Shown here: positions 25,048 through 33,491 of the stretch, piece by piece
Position numbering within the stretch: the first letter of the stretch is position 1
How the letters are laid out: each line of letters starts with the position of its first letter
Source of the DNA: Exiguobacterium marinum DSM 16307
GTDB lineage: Bacteria; Bacillota; Bacilli; Exiguobacteriales; Exiguobacteriaceae
Length of the DNA: 64,000 bases
NCBI RefSeq assembly: GCF_000620845.1
Contig: NZ_KK211189.1
Coordinates: forward strand, 2,501-66,500
Direction of reading: 5' to 3'
Notes under the pieces: model-generated
What the model was told of the DNA's origin: nothing
The model's database searches: none
Seen by the model: only the letters and a program-made list of their open reading frames with translations
Translations under genes and position numbers: made by a program

Positions 25048-26844
25048 TTATTCCACCGTCACCGATTTCGCCAAGTTACGTGGCTTGTCGACGTCACAAC
25101 CACGGGCGAGCGCCGCATAATATGCCATCAACTGAACCGGTAAGACGTTGATGAGCGGTGCCAAGAGTGGCTCGACGTGCGGCAAGATGAAGTCATCATT
25201 CTCATGTTCGACGCCTTGCATCGAAATGATACAGGCATTCGCGCCACGGGCGACGACTTCTTTGACATTCCCGCGAATGTTCAAGTTCGTCTTCGGTTGC
25301 GAGATGAGCGCGATGACCGGTGTCCCGTCTTCAATCAAGGCGATCGATCCGTGCTTCAGTTCCCCACCTGGGTACCCCTCCGCTTGGATGTACGAGATCT
25401 CTTTTACTTTGAGCGCCCCTTCGAGACAGACGGACGCATCGAGCCCACGCCCGATGAAGAACGTGTTCGGTGTCGTTTTCAAATAACGTTCCGCGAGGTC
25501 TTCGAACAATTCTTTTTGCGCCATGACCGAGTCCATAATGGTCGCGACACGGGCGAGCTCTGGCATGAGATCAAACGGTAACTCTTTACCTGTTGCACGG
25601 GCGATGTCGTACGCGAGAATCGCGAGGACGGCAATCTGTGCCGTGTATGCTTTCGTCGACGCGACGGCAATCTCCGGTCCGGCATGAAGGAGCATCGTCT
25701 CGTTCGCTTCGCGTGAGAGCGTCGATCCCGGTACATTCGTCATGGTAAGTGCTTTGTATCCGCGTTTCTTCACTTCGACGAGGACGGCACGGCTGTCCGC
25801 TGTCTCACCGGATTGTGATAAGAAGACGAATAACGGACGTTCACTTAAGAGCGGCATATTGTAGCCGAATTCAGAAGAAACGTGCACTTCTGTCGGAATG
25901 CCGGCGATGCGTTCTAAAATGTCTTTCCCGACGAGTCCGGCGTTATAGCTCGTCCCACATGCGACGATATAGACACGGTCCGCTTCTGAGACGAGTTCAC
26001 GCACGCCTTCCGTGAGTTCGATGTCGCCGTTCTCGTTCTGGTAGTGCTGGATGATGTTGCGGATGACGGCCGGTTGCTCATCCATCTCCTTCAACATGTA
26101 GTGCGCGTACGTGCCCTTCTCGATGTCTGATGCGTCGATCTCGGCCGTGTATGGCGCACGTTCGAGCACGTCACCGTCGAGCGTCTTGATCGTCGCCGAC
26201 TCACGTGTGAGGATGACGATCTCGCCGTCGTGGAGCTCGAGGTACTGGTCTGTCACCTGGAGCATCGCCATCGCGTCCGATGCGACGACGTTGAATGTGC
26301 CGTCACCGAGTCCGACGAGGAGTGGTGACTTGTTCTTCCCGATATAGATGCGCTCTTTGTCCTCTGAGTCGATCATCGCGATCGCGTATGAGCCGTGGAG
26401 GTTCGAGAGCGTCTTGCGGAACGCCGCCTCGACGTCACCGAGCTCGACGAAGTGCTTCTCCATGAGCTGAACGATGACTTCCGTATCCGTCTCTGAAAGG
26501 AACGGGACGTCGAGTGTGGCTTTCAATTGCTCGTCGTTCTCGATCACGCCGTTATGCACAAGCGTGAAGCGTCCTGTCGTACTTTGGTGCGGGTGGGCGT
26601 TCGGCACGCTCGGTACCCCGTGTGTCGCCCAACGCGTATGACCGATTCCAATCGTCCCTTCAGCGTCAGCCGGTACGATGTCACGGAGTGCTTGGATTCG
26701 CCCCACTTCTTTGAACGTACGAACGTCCTCGCCGACTAAGGCAATCCCTGCCGAGTCGTAGCCGCGATACTCGAGCTTTTCGAGCCCTTTCAATAAAATC
26801 TCTTTCGTTCCAACTTGTCCGATCATCCCTACGATTCCACACAT
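25048..26844 (-). CDS. glmS: glutamine-fructose-6-phosphate aminotransferase
   Basis: The enzyme makes glucosamine-6-phosphate from fructose-6-phosphate and glutamine, the entry step to amino sugars for the wall. Starting at ATG 26844 puts the catalytic cysteine at residue 2 (MCGIVGMIG), as required after removal of Met. Two upstream in-frame codons are therefore rejected. The N-terminal glutaminase has [11 protein letters not shown] near 70 and NGVIEN near 98. Two SIS isomerase domains follow, with ACGTSYNAG near 298, SQSGETADS near 345 and the C-terminal [12 protein letters not shown]. The length (598) matches the family. Expression is controlled by the ribozyme in its leader. Confidence 0.97.
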   Translation of the reverse strand: MCGIVGMIGQVGTKEILLKGLEKLEYRGYDSAGIALVGEDVRTFKEVGRIQALRDIVPADAEGTIGIGHTRWATHGVPSVPNAHPHQSTTGRFTLVHNGVIENDEQLKATLDVPFLSETDTEVIVQLMEKHFVELGDVEAAFRKTLSNLHGSYAIAMIDSEDKERIYIGKNKSPLLVGLGDGTFNVVASDAMAMLQVTDQYLELHDGEIVILTRESATIKTLDGDVLERAPYTAEIDASDIEKGTYAHYMLKEMDEQPAVIRNIIQHYQNENGDIELTEGVRELVSEADRVYIVACGTSYNAGLVGKDILERIAGIPTEVHVSSEFGYNMPLLSERPLFVFLSQSGETADSRAVLVEVKKRGYKALTMTNVPGSTLSREANETMLLHAGPEIAVASTKAYTAQIAVLAILAYDIARATGKELPFDLMPELARVATIMDSVMAQKELFEDLAERYLKTTPNTFFIGRGLDASVCLEGALKVKEISYIQAEGYPGGELKHGSIALIEDGTPVIALISQPKTNLNIRGNVKEVVARGANACIISMQGVEHENDDFILPHVEPLLAPLINVLPVQLMAYYAALARGCDVDKPRNLAKSVTVE

Positions 26845-26899
26845 AAACAAATCTCCTCTATTCTTCGATTTCTCGAAAAAGGAAACGGGCTTTTTTGAG

Positions 26900-27045
26900 T
26901 GATGTCATCAAGTCTCGTTTTGTCCGCCCGGTCACCCGAACGTTTTATCAAGACTCTCTCAGTCGTGACACGCGACTGGAAGGCATCCGCCGAAATCTCG
27001 ATCACCTTCGTCCTCGTCAACTCCGCAGAGTTCTGGCGCTTTCAC
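26900..27045 (-). ncRNA. glmS ribozyme (glucosamine-6-phosphate-activated self-cleaving riboswitch)
   Basis: The minus-strand leader of glmS contains the ribozyme core: the cleavage-site segment AGCGCCAGAAC (cut expected between 27040 and 27039), GTTGACGAGGACGAAGG, a TTTCGGCGGATGCC segment, and the P3/P4 region ending near 26900. These match the conserved glmS element known in Bacillales. Glucosamine-6-phosphate would trigger cleavage, and the mRNA is then degraded. The 3' boundary is approximate. Short open frames on either strand across this element are not real genes. Confidence 0.93.
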
Positions 27046-27256
27046 TTCATATCTAGCCGTTTCTCCAGATACGCTTTCATGCTATCGAGTACACGGCGTC
27101 TTGGATAGAGAAATTGTTAAAGTAGTCGCTGAATACTTTTTTACCGTTCATGTAAAAGTCACCACTTTCACTAAAATGCCATCAATGTATCAGGTTTTCG
27201 AGTAGGGAGAGAACGGGCATGATACAAGTAACGAGTAAAGAAACGAGGGGAAACAC

Positions 27257-27592
27257 ATGGGTGGAATCTTCCTATTGATTGGAATCCTATTATCCGTCTT
27301 ATCCAGATGGCTCGAATTTGAAGGGAATAGCACGTTAGGGGATGTCATGTTGTTTCCTGCGATTTTCTTTATGGCTATGGCTTTTCTCTGCAGTTTCCCT
27401 TATTTCAAGGAATGGTGGGATGACCGCTCCACCCGTAAGAAAGCATTCTTATTCGTGATGTTTGCCGCAGTCGGCATCCTATGTCTGCAAGCCGCTTTTT
27501 GGTTTGTCGTGTGGCGAGATCAATGGCTCGGGCTCCTTCTCGTCCTTCCCTTTGTTGCATGTGCAACGTTCATTGCTCGTCTATTCAAATAA
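27257..27592 (+). CDS. small membrane protein, 111 residues
   Basis: The ATG follows GAGGGGAAACAC. Four hydrophobic helices are visible (about 3-17, 27-47, 62-80 and 85-107), with a charged loop EWWDDRSTRKK between the second and third. It lies on the plus strand, converging with the first paralog array, but lacks that family's NK-x-E-R start and C-terminal signature, so I do not count it as a member. No family recognised. Confidence 0.65.
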   Translation: MGGIFLLIGILLSVLSRWLEFEGNSTLGDVMLFPAIFFMAMAFLCSFPYFKEWWDDRSTRKKAFLFVMFAAVGILCLQAAFWFVVWRDQWLGLLLVLPFVACATFIARLFK

Positions 27593-27624
27593 AATGGGAG
27601 AGACGCTCACGCGCTCCCCCATTT
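27590..27624. terminator. bidirectional terminator
   Basis: An AAATGGGAGAG.../...CTCCCCCATTT hairpin lies between the converging 27257 gene and the first paralog array. Confidence 0.8.
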
Positions 27625-28077
27625 CTGTTCTTCCTTTAACTCTCGTTCCGTGACATAGTTCTCATCAAGCCGAACCATATGACATTCATACAATCGATGC
27701 AACATCATAGAACTCGGGATGAGCACTGCAATCGTTACAAAGAAAGCAAGCGTCGAAATCTGCCCTGAAACTGTGAAATATAAAAAGACAATGACAAACG
27801 GATACCCAATCAAACCGGTGACTGAGTTCCAATGCGCGAGTCGTTTCGCCTCTCTCGACTTCAAATAACGCTTCTTAATCGATTCTCGGTCCCACGCGCT
27901 TTTCCATGCAGGTAACGCTGCGATTTCCGAAATCAACAATACACCCGCTAACGAAATCCAGCCCTTCTCCACAGCGAAGAAAAGCATGAGTGCGAGAGCA
28001 CCGCTCATCATACTCACAGTCCATTTCCCCGATTCATCAAATGCCGTCAACTCTCTCATCTGATCACGTTTGTTCAC
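27607..28077 (-). CDS. four-helix membrane protein, array 1 member 6
   Basis: The GTG at 28077, after GGAGCAACGTC, gives 156 residues starting MNKRDQMREL. This matches the NK-x-E-R-type start of family members elsewhere in the window, so a longer upstream start is rejected. Helix pairs lie near 22-55 and 85-125 with a basic loop (KKRYLKSREAKRLAHWN) between them. The C-terminal tail LDENYVTERELKEEQ carries the family signature D-x-(E/N)-x-V-T-x-R-E-L. It is the last gene of a six-gene same-strand array. Function unknown. Confidence 0.75.
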   Translation of the reverse strand: MNKRDQMRELTAFDESGKWTVSMMSGALALMLFFAVEKGWISLAGVLLISEIAALPAWKSAWDRESIKKRYLKSREAKRLAHWNSVTGLIGYPFVIVFLYFTVSGQISTLAFFVTIAVLIPSSMMLHRLYECHMVRLDENYVTERELKEEQKWGSA

Positions 28078-28582
28078 GACGTTGCTCCTTCTCGTATTCG
28101 CGGACGTCACGAATCTCTCTTAAGTCTTGATCCGTCAAATAGTTCTCATCATAAGACTGAATGACGCGGTCAAAGCGCTTCGCCAAATATTCAATCCCGA
28201 AAAACGTAAGCTGAGAAAGGAGAAACACACGGAACGATTGTGAGCCTGTCGTTTCGCTCGTGAAGTAAAAGAGTCCGTAAATCCCAACACCCGTCAAAGC
28301 GAGCGTGTGTGCCATCATTTTGAATGATAAGAGGTTACGCGCTGTTTGATTCGTCACGAAACGTAGCCACATCCGATATTGAATAAAAATACCCGATAAG
28401 ATTGCAGCGAGCACCGCATATAATGTCCCTGTAACGATGCCATCTGAGAGTGTCCAATACGAGGCATAAATCAAAAAACTGACGACGAGTCCGATCCCGA
28501 TGATGCCGACACCCCATTTAGTCAAACGGTCTACTTTTAGAATCGTGTCGATTTGCGCTTTTACTTTTGGTGATGGTTCCAT
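28064..28582 (-). CDS. four-helix membrane protein, array 1 member 5
   Basis: The 172-residue protein starts at the ATG after CGAGGGAG. Four hydrophobic helices (about 23-42, 48-68, 90-110 and 116-135) surround a basic loop (RMWLRFVTNQTARNLLSFKM). The tail YDENYLTDQDLREIRD matches the family signature. It overlaps the genes on both sides by 14 and 22 nt, which argues for one transcript with coupled translation. Function unknown. Confidence 0.75.
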   Translation of the reverse strand: MEPSPKVKAQIDTILKVDRLTKWGVGIIGIGLVVSFLIYASYWTLSDGIVTGTLYAVLAAILSGIFIQYRMWLRFVTNQTARNLLSFKMMAHTLALTGVGIYGLFYFTSETTGSQSFRVFLLSQLTFFGIEYLAKRFDRVIQSYDENYLTDQDLREIRDVREYEKEQRREQT

Positions 28583-29031
28583 ATGGCTCCCTCGCTTTCT
28601 AGTATCGCTTCATACGTTGGTAATCCTGACTGATGCGCATGGATTCGCTCTTCCCACTTCTTCTCTCGATACGATTTCGTCAACCCCCAAAGGGCGACGA
28701 TCCCACCGGTCAGGATGAAGGCATCTTCGTTTACATACATCGGGATGAACAGCACAAATAAAGAGACGGCACTAATCCAACAATCAACGAGTCGATATCG
28801 TAACACCCGTACGACGTTTTGATGTTCGGCAAAATGGCGAATGACTCGATATTCCATGAATCCTTTATAAGCAAGCCCCATGGATATGATCAACATGACG
28901 GGAATGACCCATGTCGCCTGTGTCCGTAACATCACGATGAACGAGATCAGGAATATGACGAGTACCGGCCAGCCAAAGAACCGATCAAATTGTTTGGCAT
29001 GCGCTACTGTAAGTTCAACTTGATGATTCAT
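28561..29031 (-). CDS. four-helix membrane protein, array 1 member 4
   Basis: The ATG at 29031, after GAAGGGAGGG, gives 156 residues (MNHQVELTVAHAKQFDRF...). Helices lie near 23-40, 44-60, 83-100 and 103-120, with the loop MEYRVIRHFAEHQNVVRVLRY. The tail QSGLPTYEAILESEG is a divergent form of the signature, with P-T-Y-E in place of V-T-x-R-E, shared with member 3. It overlaps the genes on both sides. Function unknown. Confidence 0.72.
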   Translation of the reverse strand: MNHQVELTVAHAKQFDRFFGWPVLVIFLISFIVMLRTQATWVIPVMLIISMGLAYKGFMEYRVIRHFAEHQNVVRVLRYRLVDCWISAVSLFVLFIPMYVNEDAFILTGGIVALWGLTKSYREKKWEERIHAHQSGLPTYEAILESEGAIWNHHQK

Positions 29032-29464
29032 GTGAGACCCTCCCTTCAATCACTTCCTCATACGTCGGTAATTCCGGATCGATTTGTTTAAGTTGCTTTG
29101 TGAACCACTTCTGCCGAATCGGACTTAATACTCCCCATATCCCAAAAAAGAGGCCAATCATGAGACCAAAATCTTCCGCTGTCAGCAGCGTCACCATGAG
29201 TGCCGTCAACAAAACGGCATCCACCCATTCGAACACGTATTGAAAAATGAGAATTCGTTGCGCTTTCGGATGCGCGGTCACTCGCCACATGATACGCATT
29301 TCTTTATAGCCCATTACAACAATGAGTATAGAGACCGACGCCATGATGGGGATGAGCAACATTTTCTCTAATAAGAGAGCGACAATGACGGCCGTGACAT
29401 ACAGAATCAAGACAGGTACGGCATAATGTCGCATCCGTTGAATCCACTTTACGTCTTGCGCCAC
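29015..29464 (-). CDS. four-helix membrane protein, array 1 member 3
   Basis: The GTG at 29464, after AGGAGGCGATATAG, gives 149 residues (MAQDVKWIQRMRHYAVPV...). Two helix pairs flank the basic loop MRIMWRVTAHPKAQRILIF. The C-terminal tail IDPELPTYEEVIEGR keeps D-P-E-x-P-T and ends the hydrophilic tail. It abuts member 2 upstream and overlaps member 4 downstream. Function unknown. Confidence 0.72.
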   Translation of the reverse strand: MAQDVKWIQRMRHYAVPVLILYVTAVIVALLLEKMLLIPIMASVSILIVVMGYKEMRIMWRVTAHPKAQRILIFQYVFEWVDAVLLTALMVTLLTAEDFGLMIGLFFGIWGVLSPIRQKWFTKQLKQIDPELPTYEEVIEGRVSHESSS

Positions 29465-29893
29465 CTATATCGCCTCCTTGTTTAGGATGATATTCTCTAC
29501 ATCTTGTTGTTTCGTTTGTTTGTTCACGTTCAACGTCCATAGCATCGCGCCGCCGATGAATACCGTGACACCCACATATGCCATATTTGAGGTGAACAAT
29601 AATTGATGATTCAACGCGAGGAAAAAGGCGCCACTATTGATCCCGTCCCGAGCAAGTTGACGACGATATAATCCTTTCAACTCTGGTTGAAATCCCAAGC
29701 GCATCCGATAGCGCTTTACGTATAAGATGTTTAACGGAATGAGTGTACAAGCGATATACAGCACGCCCCATGTGAGGTCATCGGTCAATAAGCTAATCGG
29801 TAGCATCAGCACCACAAATGTTCCAAACAGCCCGAAGATCCATTGGTCGAATAAACGTTTCCATACTTTTTCTTGCGTCATCCGTTCACTCAT
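29465..29893 (-). CDS. four-helix membrane protein, array 1 member 2
   Basis: The 142-residue product starts at an ATG that overlaps the stop codon of member 1 (MSERMTQEKVWKRLF). Four helices surround the basic loop KRYRMRLGFQPELKGLYRRQL. The C-terminal tail is short and lacks the D-x-E-x-V-T signature. It is placed in the family by position, length and topology only. Confidence 0.65.
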   Translation of the reverse strand: MSERMTQEKVWKRLFDQWIFGLFGTFVVLMLPISLLTDDLTWGVLYIACTLIPLNILYVKRYRMRLGFQPELKGLYRRQLARDGINSGAFFLALNHQLLFTSNMAYVGVTVFIGGAMLWTLNVNKQTKQQDVENIILNKEAI

Positions 29894-30336
29894 TGATTTC
29901 GTCGCTCCAAATCTAACTGATGTAATAGTGGAACACGTTCATTTAATTTCTGTTGAAACGTTCGTGACACTTGGTCGCTTACTACTCCCCATACGAGCAA
30001 CCCAATCGCTAACGCTAAACTGTCATATTGAAAGATGAGCAGAGCCAAAATCAAGGAGACAAGCGCACCTGAACTGATCAAATCATAAAGTAGGTTCCAC
30101 TTCAGTAACCGCACGACATTTCGATTTTTCATATGCGTACGACGCATCCGATACTTCTTTACGTCTAATCCAATCATGGTGATTCCAATCAAGACAAACG
30201 GAATCGTCAACCAGACGTAACGTCCGAAAAAGGATAAAATAATAGCCGTCACAACAAATACCAATAATGCATAGCCGACCCGAAGGTGTGACCTGCGCCA
30301 TGTTGTTTCTTCCGTATACCAATGTGTCTCAGTCAA
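29890..30336 (-). CDS. four-helix membrane protein, array 1 member 1
   Basis: The first gene of the array starts at a TTG (30336) after AAAGGAAG and encodes 148 residues. Four helices surround the loop KKYRMRRTHMKNRNVVRLLKW, which resembles that of member 2. The tail NERVPLLHQLDLERRNQ is a degenerate version of the family tail. The divergent intergenic region to 30541 should hold the array promoter. Function unknown. Confidence 0.65.
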   Translation of the reverse strand: MTETHWYTEETTWRRSHLRVGYALLVFVVTAIILSFFGRYVWLTIPFVLIGITMIGLDVKKYRMRRTHMKNRNVVRLLKWNLLYDLISSGALVSLILALLIFQYDSLALAIGLLVWGVVSDQVSRTFQQKLNERVPLLHQLDLERRNQ

Positions 30337-30541
30337 CTAGAGCACTTCCTTTCCTTCCTGTGAATTACTCATATATACGTACTCTCTTTCATCATTGTTT
30401 CACATTTTCCGAATATTCTAGCATTGAATCGTTCGACTTTTTTCAACAATTGACGAACGAAACGTATCCGCTTACAAAGGTTATCTGCTATACTGTTACC
30501 AAATTCATTCCCACAAATTTTTTTGAAAGGTGTAGAACTGT

Positions 30542-31252
30542 ATGTCTCCGAAGTACAAGCAAGTTGCAAGTCAGATTGAAGCGGACATCGTCAATCACGT
30601 CTATCAACATACGAATAAATTATTGACCGAGGATGAGTATGCCAATAAATATGGCGTCAGCCGCAATACGGTCCGAAAAGCAATCGAGATCCTCGTCAAC
30701 AAAGGATACGTCTATCAAGTTCAAGGGAGCGGCGTCTTCGTCCGTGACCATTACAATAGCGATTACATCAATTTAGAAAAACTCCAAGGTCTCACAAGTG
30801 ACTTCAGCGGTCGAAAAGTCGAGACACGCGTCTTACACTTCGAACAGACGGTCGCGAACGATGAGGTCGCCGAACGGATGAAGTGCCCAATCGGGACACC
30901 CGTCTACTTCGTGAAACGGCTACGTCTCGTCGATGATCACCCGTTCTCAGTGGAGGATTCGTACTTCCGAAAAGAGCTCGTCATCTATCTGGATGAGAAT
31001 ATCGTCCAAAAGTCGATCTATACGTACTTACGAAGCGACCAAAAACTCGCCATCGGATTTGCCGATCGTGTCATTTATGCAGATTTTTTAGATTCAGAAT
31101 CTGCCGACCTGCTCGACTTGAACGAGAACGATCCGGCCTTGATTGTCGATAATACCGTCTATTTAACGAACGGACAAATCTTCGACGTCTCTCGTTCCAT
31201 CCACCATTTTAAACATGTCAAAATGCTCAAAGTCTCGAACATCAAGTCCTAA
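30542..31252 (+). CDS. GntR-family regulator with UTRA domain, likely of the beta-glucoside PTS operon
   Basis: The 236-residue protein has an N-terminal winged helix (about 1-70, with KYGVSRNTVRKAIEILVNKGYVY) and a C-terminal UTRA ligand-binding domain (about 90-230, with PIGTPVYFVKRLRLVDDHPFSVED). This is the HutC/TreR branch of GntR regulators, whose effectors are often phosphosugars. It lies immediately upstream of, and in the same direction as, a cellobiose-type PTS operon, separated by a terminator and a promoter. It probably represses that operon until a 6-phospho-beta-glucoside is present; this is inferred from context. Confidence 0.87.
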   Translation: MSPKYKQVASQIEADIVNHVYQHTNKLLTEDEYANKYGVSRNTVRKAIEILVNKGYVYQVQGSGVFVRDHYNSDYINLEKLQGLTSDFSGRKVETRVLHFEQTVANDEVAERMKCPIGTPVYFVKRLRLVDDHPFSVEDSYFRKELVIYLDENIVQKSIYTYLRSDQKLAIGFADRVIYADFLDSESADLLDLNENDPALIVDNTVYLTNGQIFDVSRSIHHFKHVKMLKVSNIKS

Positions 31253-31290
31253 ACGCGCCCGAGAGATGCTTTTTCTCGTGCGTGTTTTTT
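31251..31290 (+). terminator. terminator of the GntR gene
   Basis: A CGCGCCCGAGA / TTCTCGTGCG stem followed by TGTTTTTTT starts at the stop codon. Confidence 0.85.
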
Positions 31291-31314
31291 TATGTATTTT
31301 TTCAAAAGTAAGGG

Positions 31315-31343
31315 TTTACACGAAAACGCTTTCGTGCTACTAT
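31315..31343 (+). promoter_or_regulatory. PTS operon promoter with cre in the spacer
   Basis: TTTACA (31315-31320) and TACTAT (31338-31343) are 17 bp apart. The spacer begins with CGAAAACGCTTTCG (31321-31334), a cre-like palindrome, so CcpA should repress directly. Confidence 0.8.
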
Positions 31344-31404
31344 CATCTTGTAGAAAATATTTGTACCTATGAATTTAAGTCATCCATACAAAAGGAGAGA
31401 TATT

Positions 31405-31752
31405 ATGGTTTCGGAAACAATTGACATCTCACCGGAAGATATTTTCGGTCTCATCGCCCTCTCGGGTGACGCCAAAGCGAGCTATCATCAAGCGATGCTC
31501 CTCATGCAAGAAGGAAAAAAAGAAGAAGCCGAGGCAGCGGTTGTTGCTGGTGACGCGACATTAAAAGAAGCACATGCGATTCAAACGAAATTCGTCACGC
31601 TCGAAGCACAAGGTAAATCGGCAACAGTCGGTGTCCTCATGGTGCACGCGCAAGATCACTTGATGAACACGATTCTCGTCAAAGAAATGCTTGGATATAT
31701 GATGAACATGCAAAACGAAATCAACGAATTGAAAGGAATGGATCAACAATGA
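31405..31752 (+). CDS. PTS lactose/cellobiose-type enzyme IIA
   Basis: The 115-residue protein starts at the ATG after AAAGGAGAG. It is an all-helical IIA of the lactose/N,N'-diacetylchitobiose family, which forms trimers. The phospho-accepting histidine is in VLMVHAQDHLMN near residue 79. Other family features are GDAKASYHQAMLLMQEG near 20 and the acidic KEAHAIQT helix. It is the first gene of the operon IIA-IIB-6-phospho-beta-glucosidase-IIC and overlaps IIB by 4 bp. Confidence 0.93.
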   Translation: MVSETIDISPEDIFGLIALSGDAKASYHQAMLLMQEGKKEEAEAAVVAGDATLKEAHAIQTKFVTLEAQGKSATVGVLMVHAQDHLMNTILVKEMLGYMMNMQNEINELKGMDQQ

Positions 31753-32057
31753 TTAAAATCGGACTCTTCTGTGCGGCAGGTATGTCAACAAGTATGTTAG
31801 TAGAAAAAATGAAAGCGGTTGCCTCTGAACGTGGCATCGAAGCTGAAATCGCAGCTTACCCAGAATCAGAGATGGAAACTTACGTCGACAACATCGACGT
31901 CGCGCTTCTTGGACCACAAGTGAAGTATCTTCTTTCAAAAGGGAAGCAAATCTGCGAACCAAAAGGTGTTCCAATCGACGTCATCAACACAGTTGACTAC
32001 GGCATGATGAACGGCGCAAAAGTATTAGACCACTCATTAAAACTTGTAAATAAATAA
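31749..32057 (+). CDS. PTS cellobiose-type enzyme IIB
   Basis: This is a 102-residue IIB of the lactose/cellobiose family. The phosphocysteine is Cys8 in LFCAAGMSTSMLVEKM. The later VALLGPQVKYLL and GVPIDVINTVDYGMM segments are typical of cellobiose/chitobiose IIB. It takes phosphate from the IIA upstream and transfers it to sugar bound to IIC. It is translationally coupled to the IIA gene (ATGA overlap). Confidence 0.94.
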   Translation: MIKIGLFCAAGMSTSMLVEKMKAVASERGIEAEIAAYPESEMETYVDNIDVALLGPQVKYLLSKGKQICEPKGVPIDVINTVDYGMMNGAKVLDHSLKLVNK

Positions 32058-32072
32058 ACCGAGGTGATGACT

Positions 32073-33479
32073 TTGAAAATGCCTAAAGATTTCTTGTTCG
32101 GCGCTGCTTCGGCCTCTTATCAGGTCGAAGGCGCATGGAACGAGGACGGGAAAGGCCTCTCGAACTGGGACGTCTTCTCGAAAATTCCTGGTAAGACATT
32201 TGAAAACACAAACGGCGACGTCGCAGTCGACCATTACCATCGTTATAAAGAAGACATCGCGCTCATGGCGGAGATGGGACTCGAATCATATCGCTTCTCG
32301 ATTTCATGGCCACGCGTCTTCCCGAACGGTACGGGTGAAGTGAACGAAAAAGGACTCGAGTTTTACAACAACTTGATCGATGAGTGTTTGAAACATGACA
32401 TCGTCCCATTCGTCACGCTCTACCATTGGGACCTCCCACAAGCACTTGAAGAAAAAGGCGGCTGGAAGAACAAAGAGACAGTTGACGCATTCGTCCGGTT
32501 CGCGGATACTTGCTTCCAATCGTTCGGTGACCGTGTCAATCACTGGATCACGTTCAACGAAGCGGTCATCTTCTGCTCACTTGGATACTTAACAGGCGCA
32601 CACCCGCCAGGCATCGAAGGCGACGTCAAAGGTTATTTCCAAACGACACATAACGTCTTCGTCGCCCACGCCCGTGCCGTCGAACTCTTCAAACAAAGCG
32701 GTCACACTGGCGAAATCGGAATCACACACGTGTTCAACCCGGCGTTCAGTATCGATGACGCAGAAGAGAACAAGTTTGCTGAAATGCACGCGAACGCTTA
32801 CGCGACACATTGGTTTTATGACCCAATCTTAAAAGGTGAATACCCAGAGTACGTCGTGAACGCTCTAAGCGAACAAGGTCTTCTCCCTGACATGACGGAG
32901 GAAGAACTCGACGTCTTGAAACGGACCGCTCCGATGAACGACTTTATCGGTCTCAACTACTACAGCCCGCAGCGCGTCATGAAAAATGACTCGGTGCTCG
33001 TCATGGCTGGTGGACGTGAGAACTCGACAGGTCGCCCGGGTAATCCGTCATTCGATGGCGTCTACAAGACGGTCAAGATGGATGACAAAGTGTATACGAA
33101 GTGGGATTGGGAAATCTCACCGGAAGCGTTCCTCGCTGGGATGCATATGCTGAAAGATCGTTACGGCGACGTCAAGATCTATATCACAGAGAACGGTCTC
33201 GGTGATGTCGACCCGATCGTCGATGGTGAGATCATGGACACGCCACGTATCGAATACATCGAAGGACACCTTCGTGCAGTCAAACACGCTGTTCAACAAG
33301 GCATCAACGTTGCCGGTTACTATGCTTGGTCCGCAATCGACCTGCTCAGTTGGTTGAACGGTTATAAGAAACAATACGGCTTCATCTACGTCGACCACAA
33401 CAACGGTCTCGCACGGAAGAAGAAACAGTCGTTCCACTGGTATAAAGAGATCATCGCCACGCGCGCTGAAGACCTATAA
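32073..33479 (+). CDS. 6-phospho-beta-glucosidase, GH1
   Basis: The enzyme hydrolyses phosphorylated cellobiose or other beta-glucosides from the PTS. The TTG at 32073 has the right distance to GAGGTG; the GTG/ATG just before it overlap that site, so the product is 468 residues. GH1 hallmarks are the acid/base Glu in TFNEAV (near 165) and the nucleophile Glu in ITENGLGD (near 372). The C-terminal LLSWLNGYKKQYGFIYVD segment has the Lys and Tyr that bind the 6-phosphate, unlike the W-S-F-G-Y-E-K pattern of the other GH1 in this window. Phospho-substrate specificity is therefore well supported. Confidence 0.93.
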   Translation: MKMPKDFLFGAASASYQVEGAWNEDGKGLSNWDVFSKIPGKTFENTNGDVAVDHYHRYKEDIALMAEMGLESYRFSISWPRVFPNGTGEVNEKGLEFYNNLIDECLKHDIVPFVTLYHWDLPQALEEKGGWKNKETVDAFVRFADTCFQSFGDRVNHWITFNEAVIFCSLGYLTGAHPPGIEGDVKGYFQTTHNVFVAHARAVELFKQSGHTGEIGITHVFNPAFSIDDAEENKFAEMHANAYATHWFYDPILKGEYPEYVVNALSEQGLLPDMTEEELDVLKRTAPMNDFIGLNYYSPQRVMKNDSVLVMAGGRENSTGRPGNPSFDGVYKTVKMDDKVYTKWDWEISPEAFLAGMHMLKDRYGDVKIYITENGLGDVDPIVDGEIMDTPRIEYIEGHLRAVKHAVQQGINVAGYYAWSAIDLLSWLNGYKKQYGFIYVDHNNGLARKKKQSFHWYKEIIATRAEDL

Positions 33480-33491
33480 GGAGGTTCCCCT

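Noticed and set aside
26829-27108. Short open frames on both strands upstream of glmS
   Set aside because: They lie across the glmS ribozyme, lack ribosome-binding sites and encode low-complexity basic peptides.
27257-27592. Membership of the 111-residue membrane protein in the 14-member family
   Set aside because: It has four helices but no N-terminal K-x-E-R, no F-N-E-D loop and no C-terminal signature, and it is on the opposite strand.
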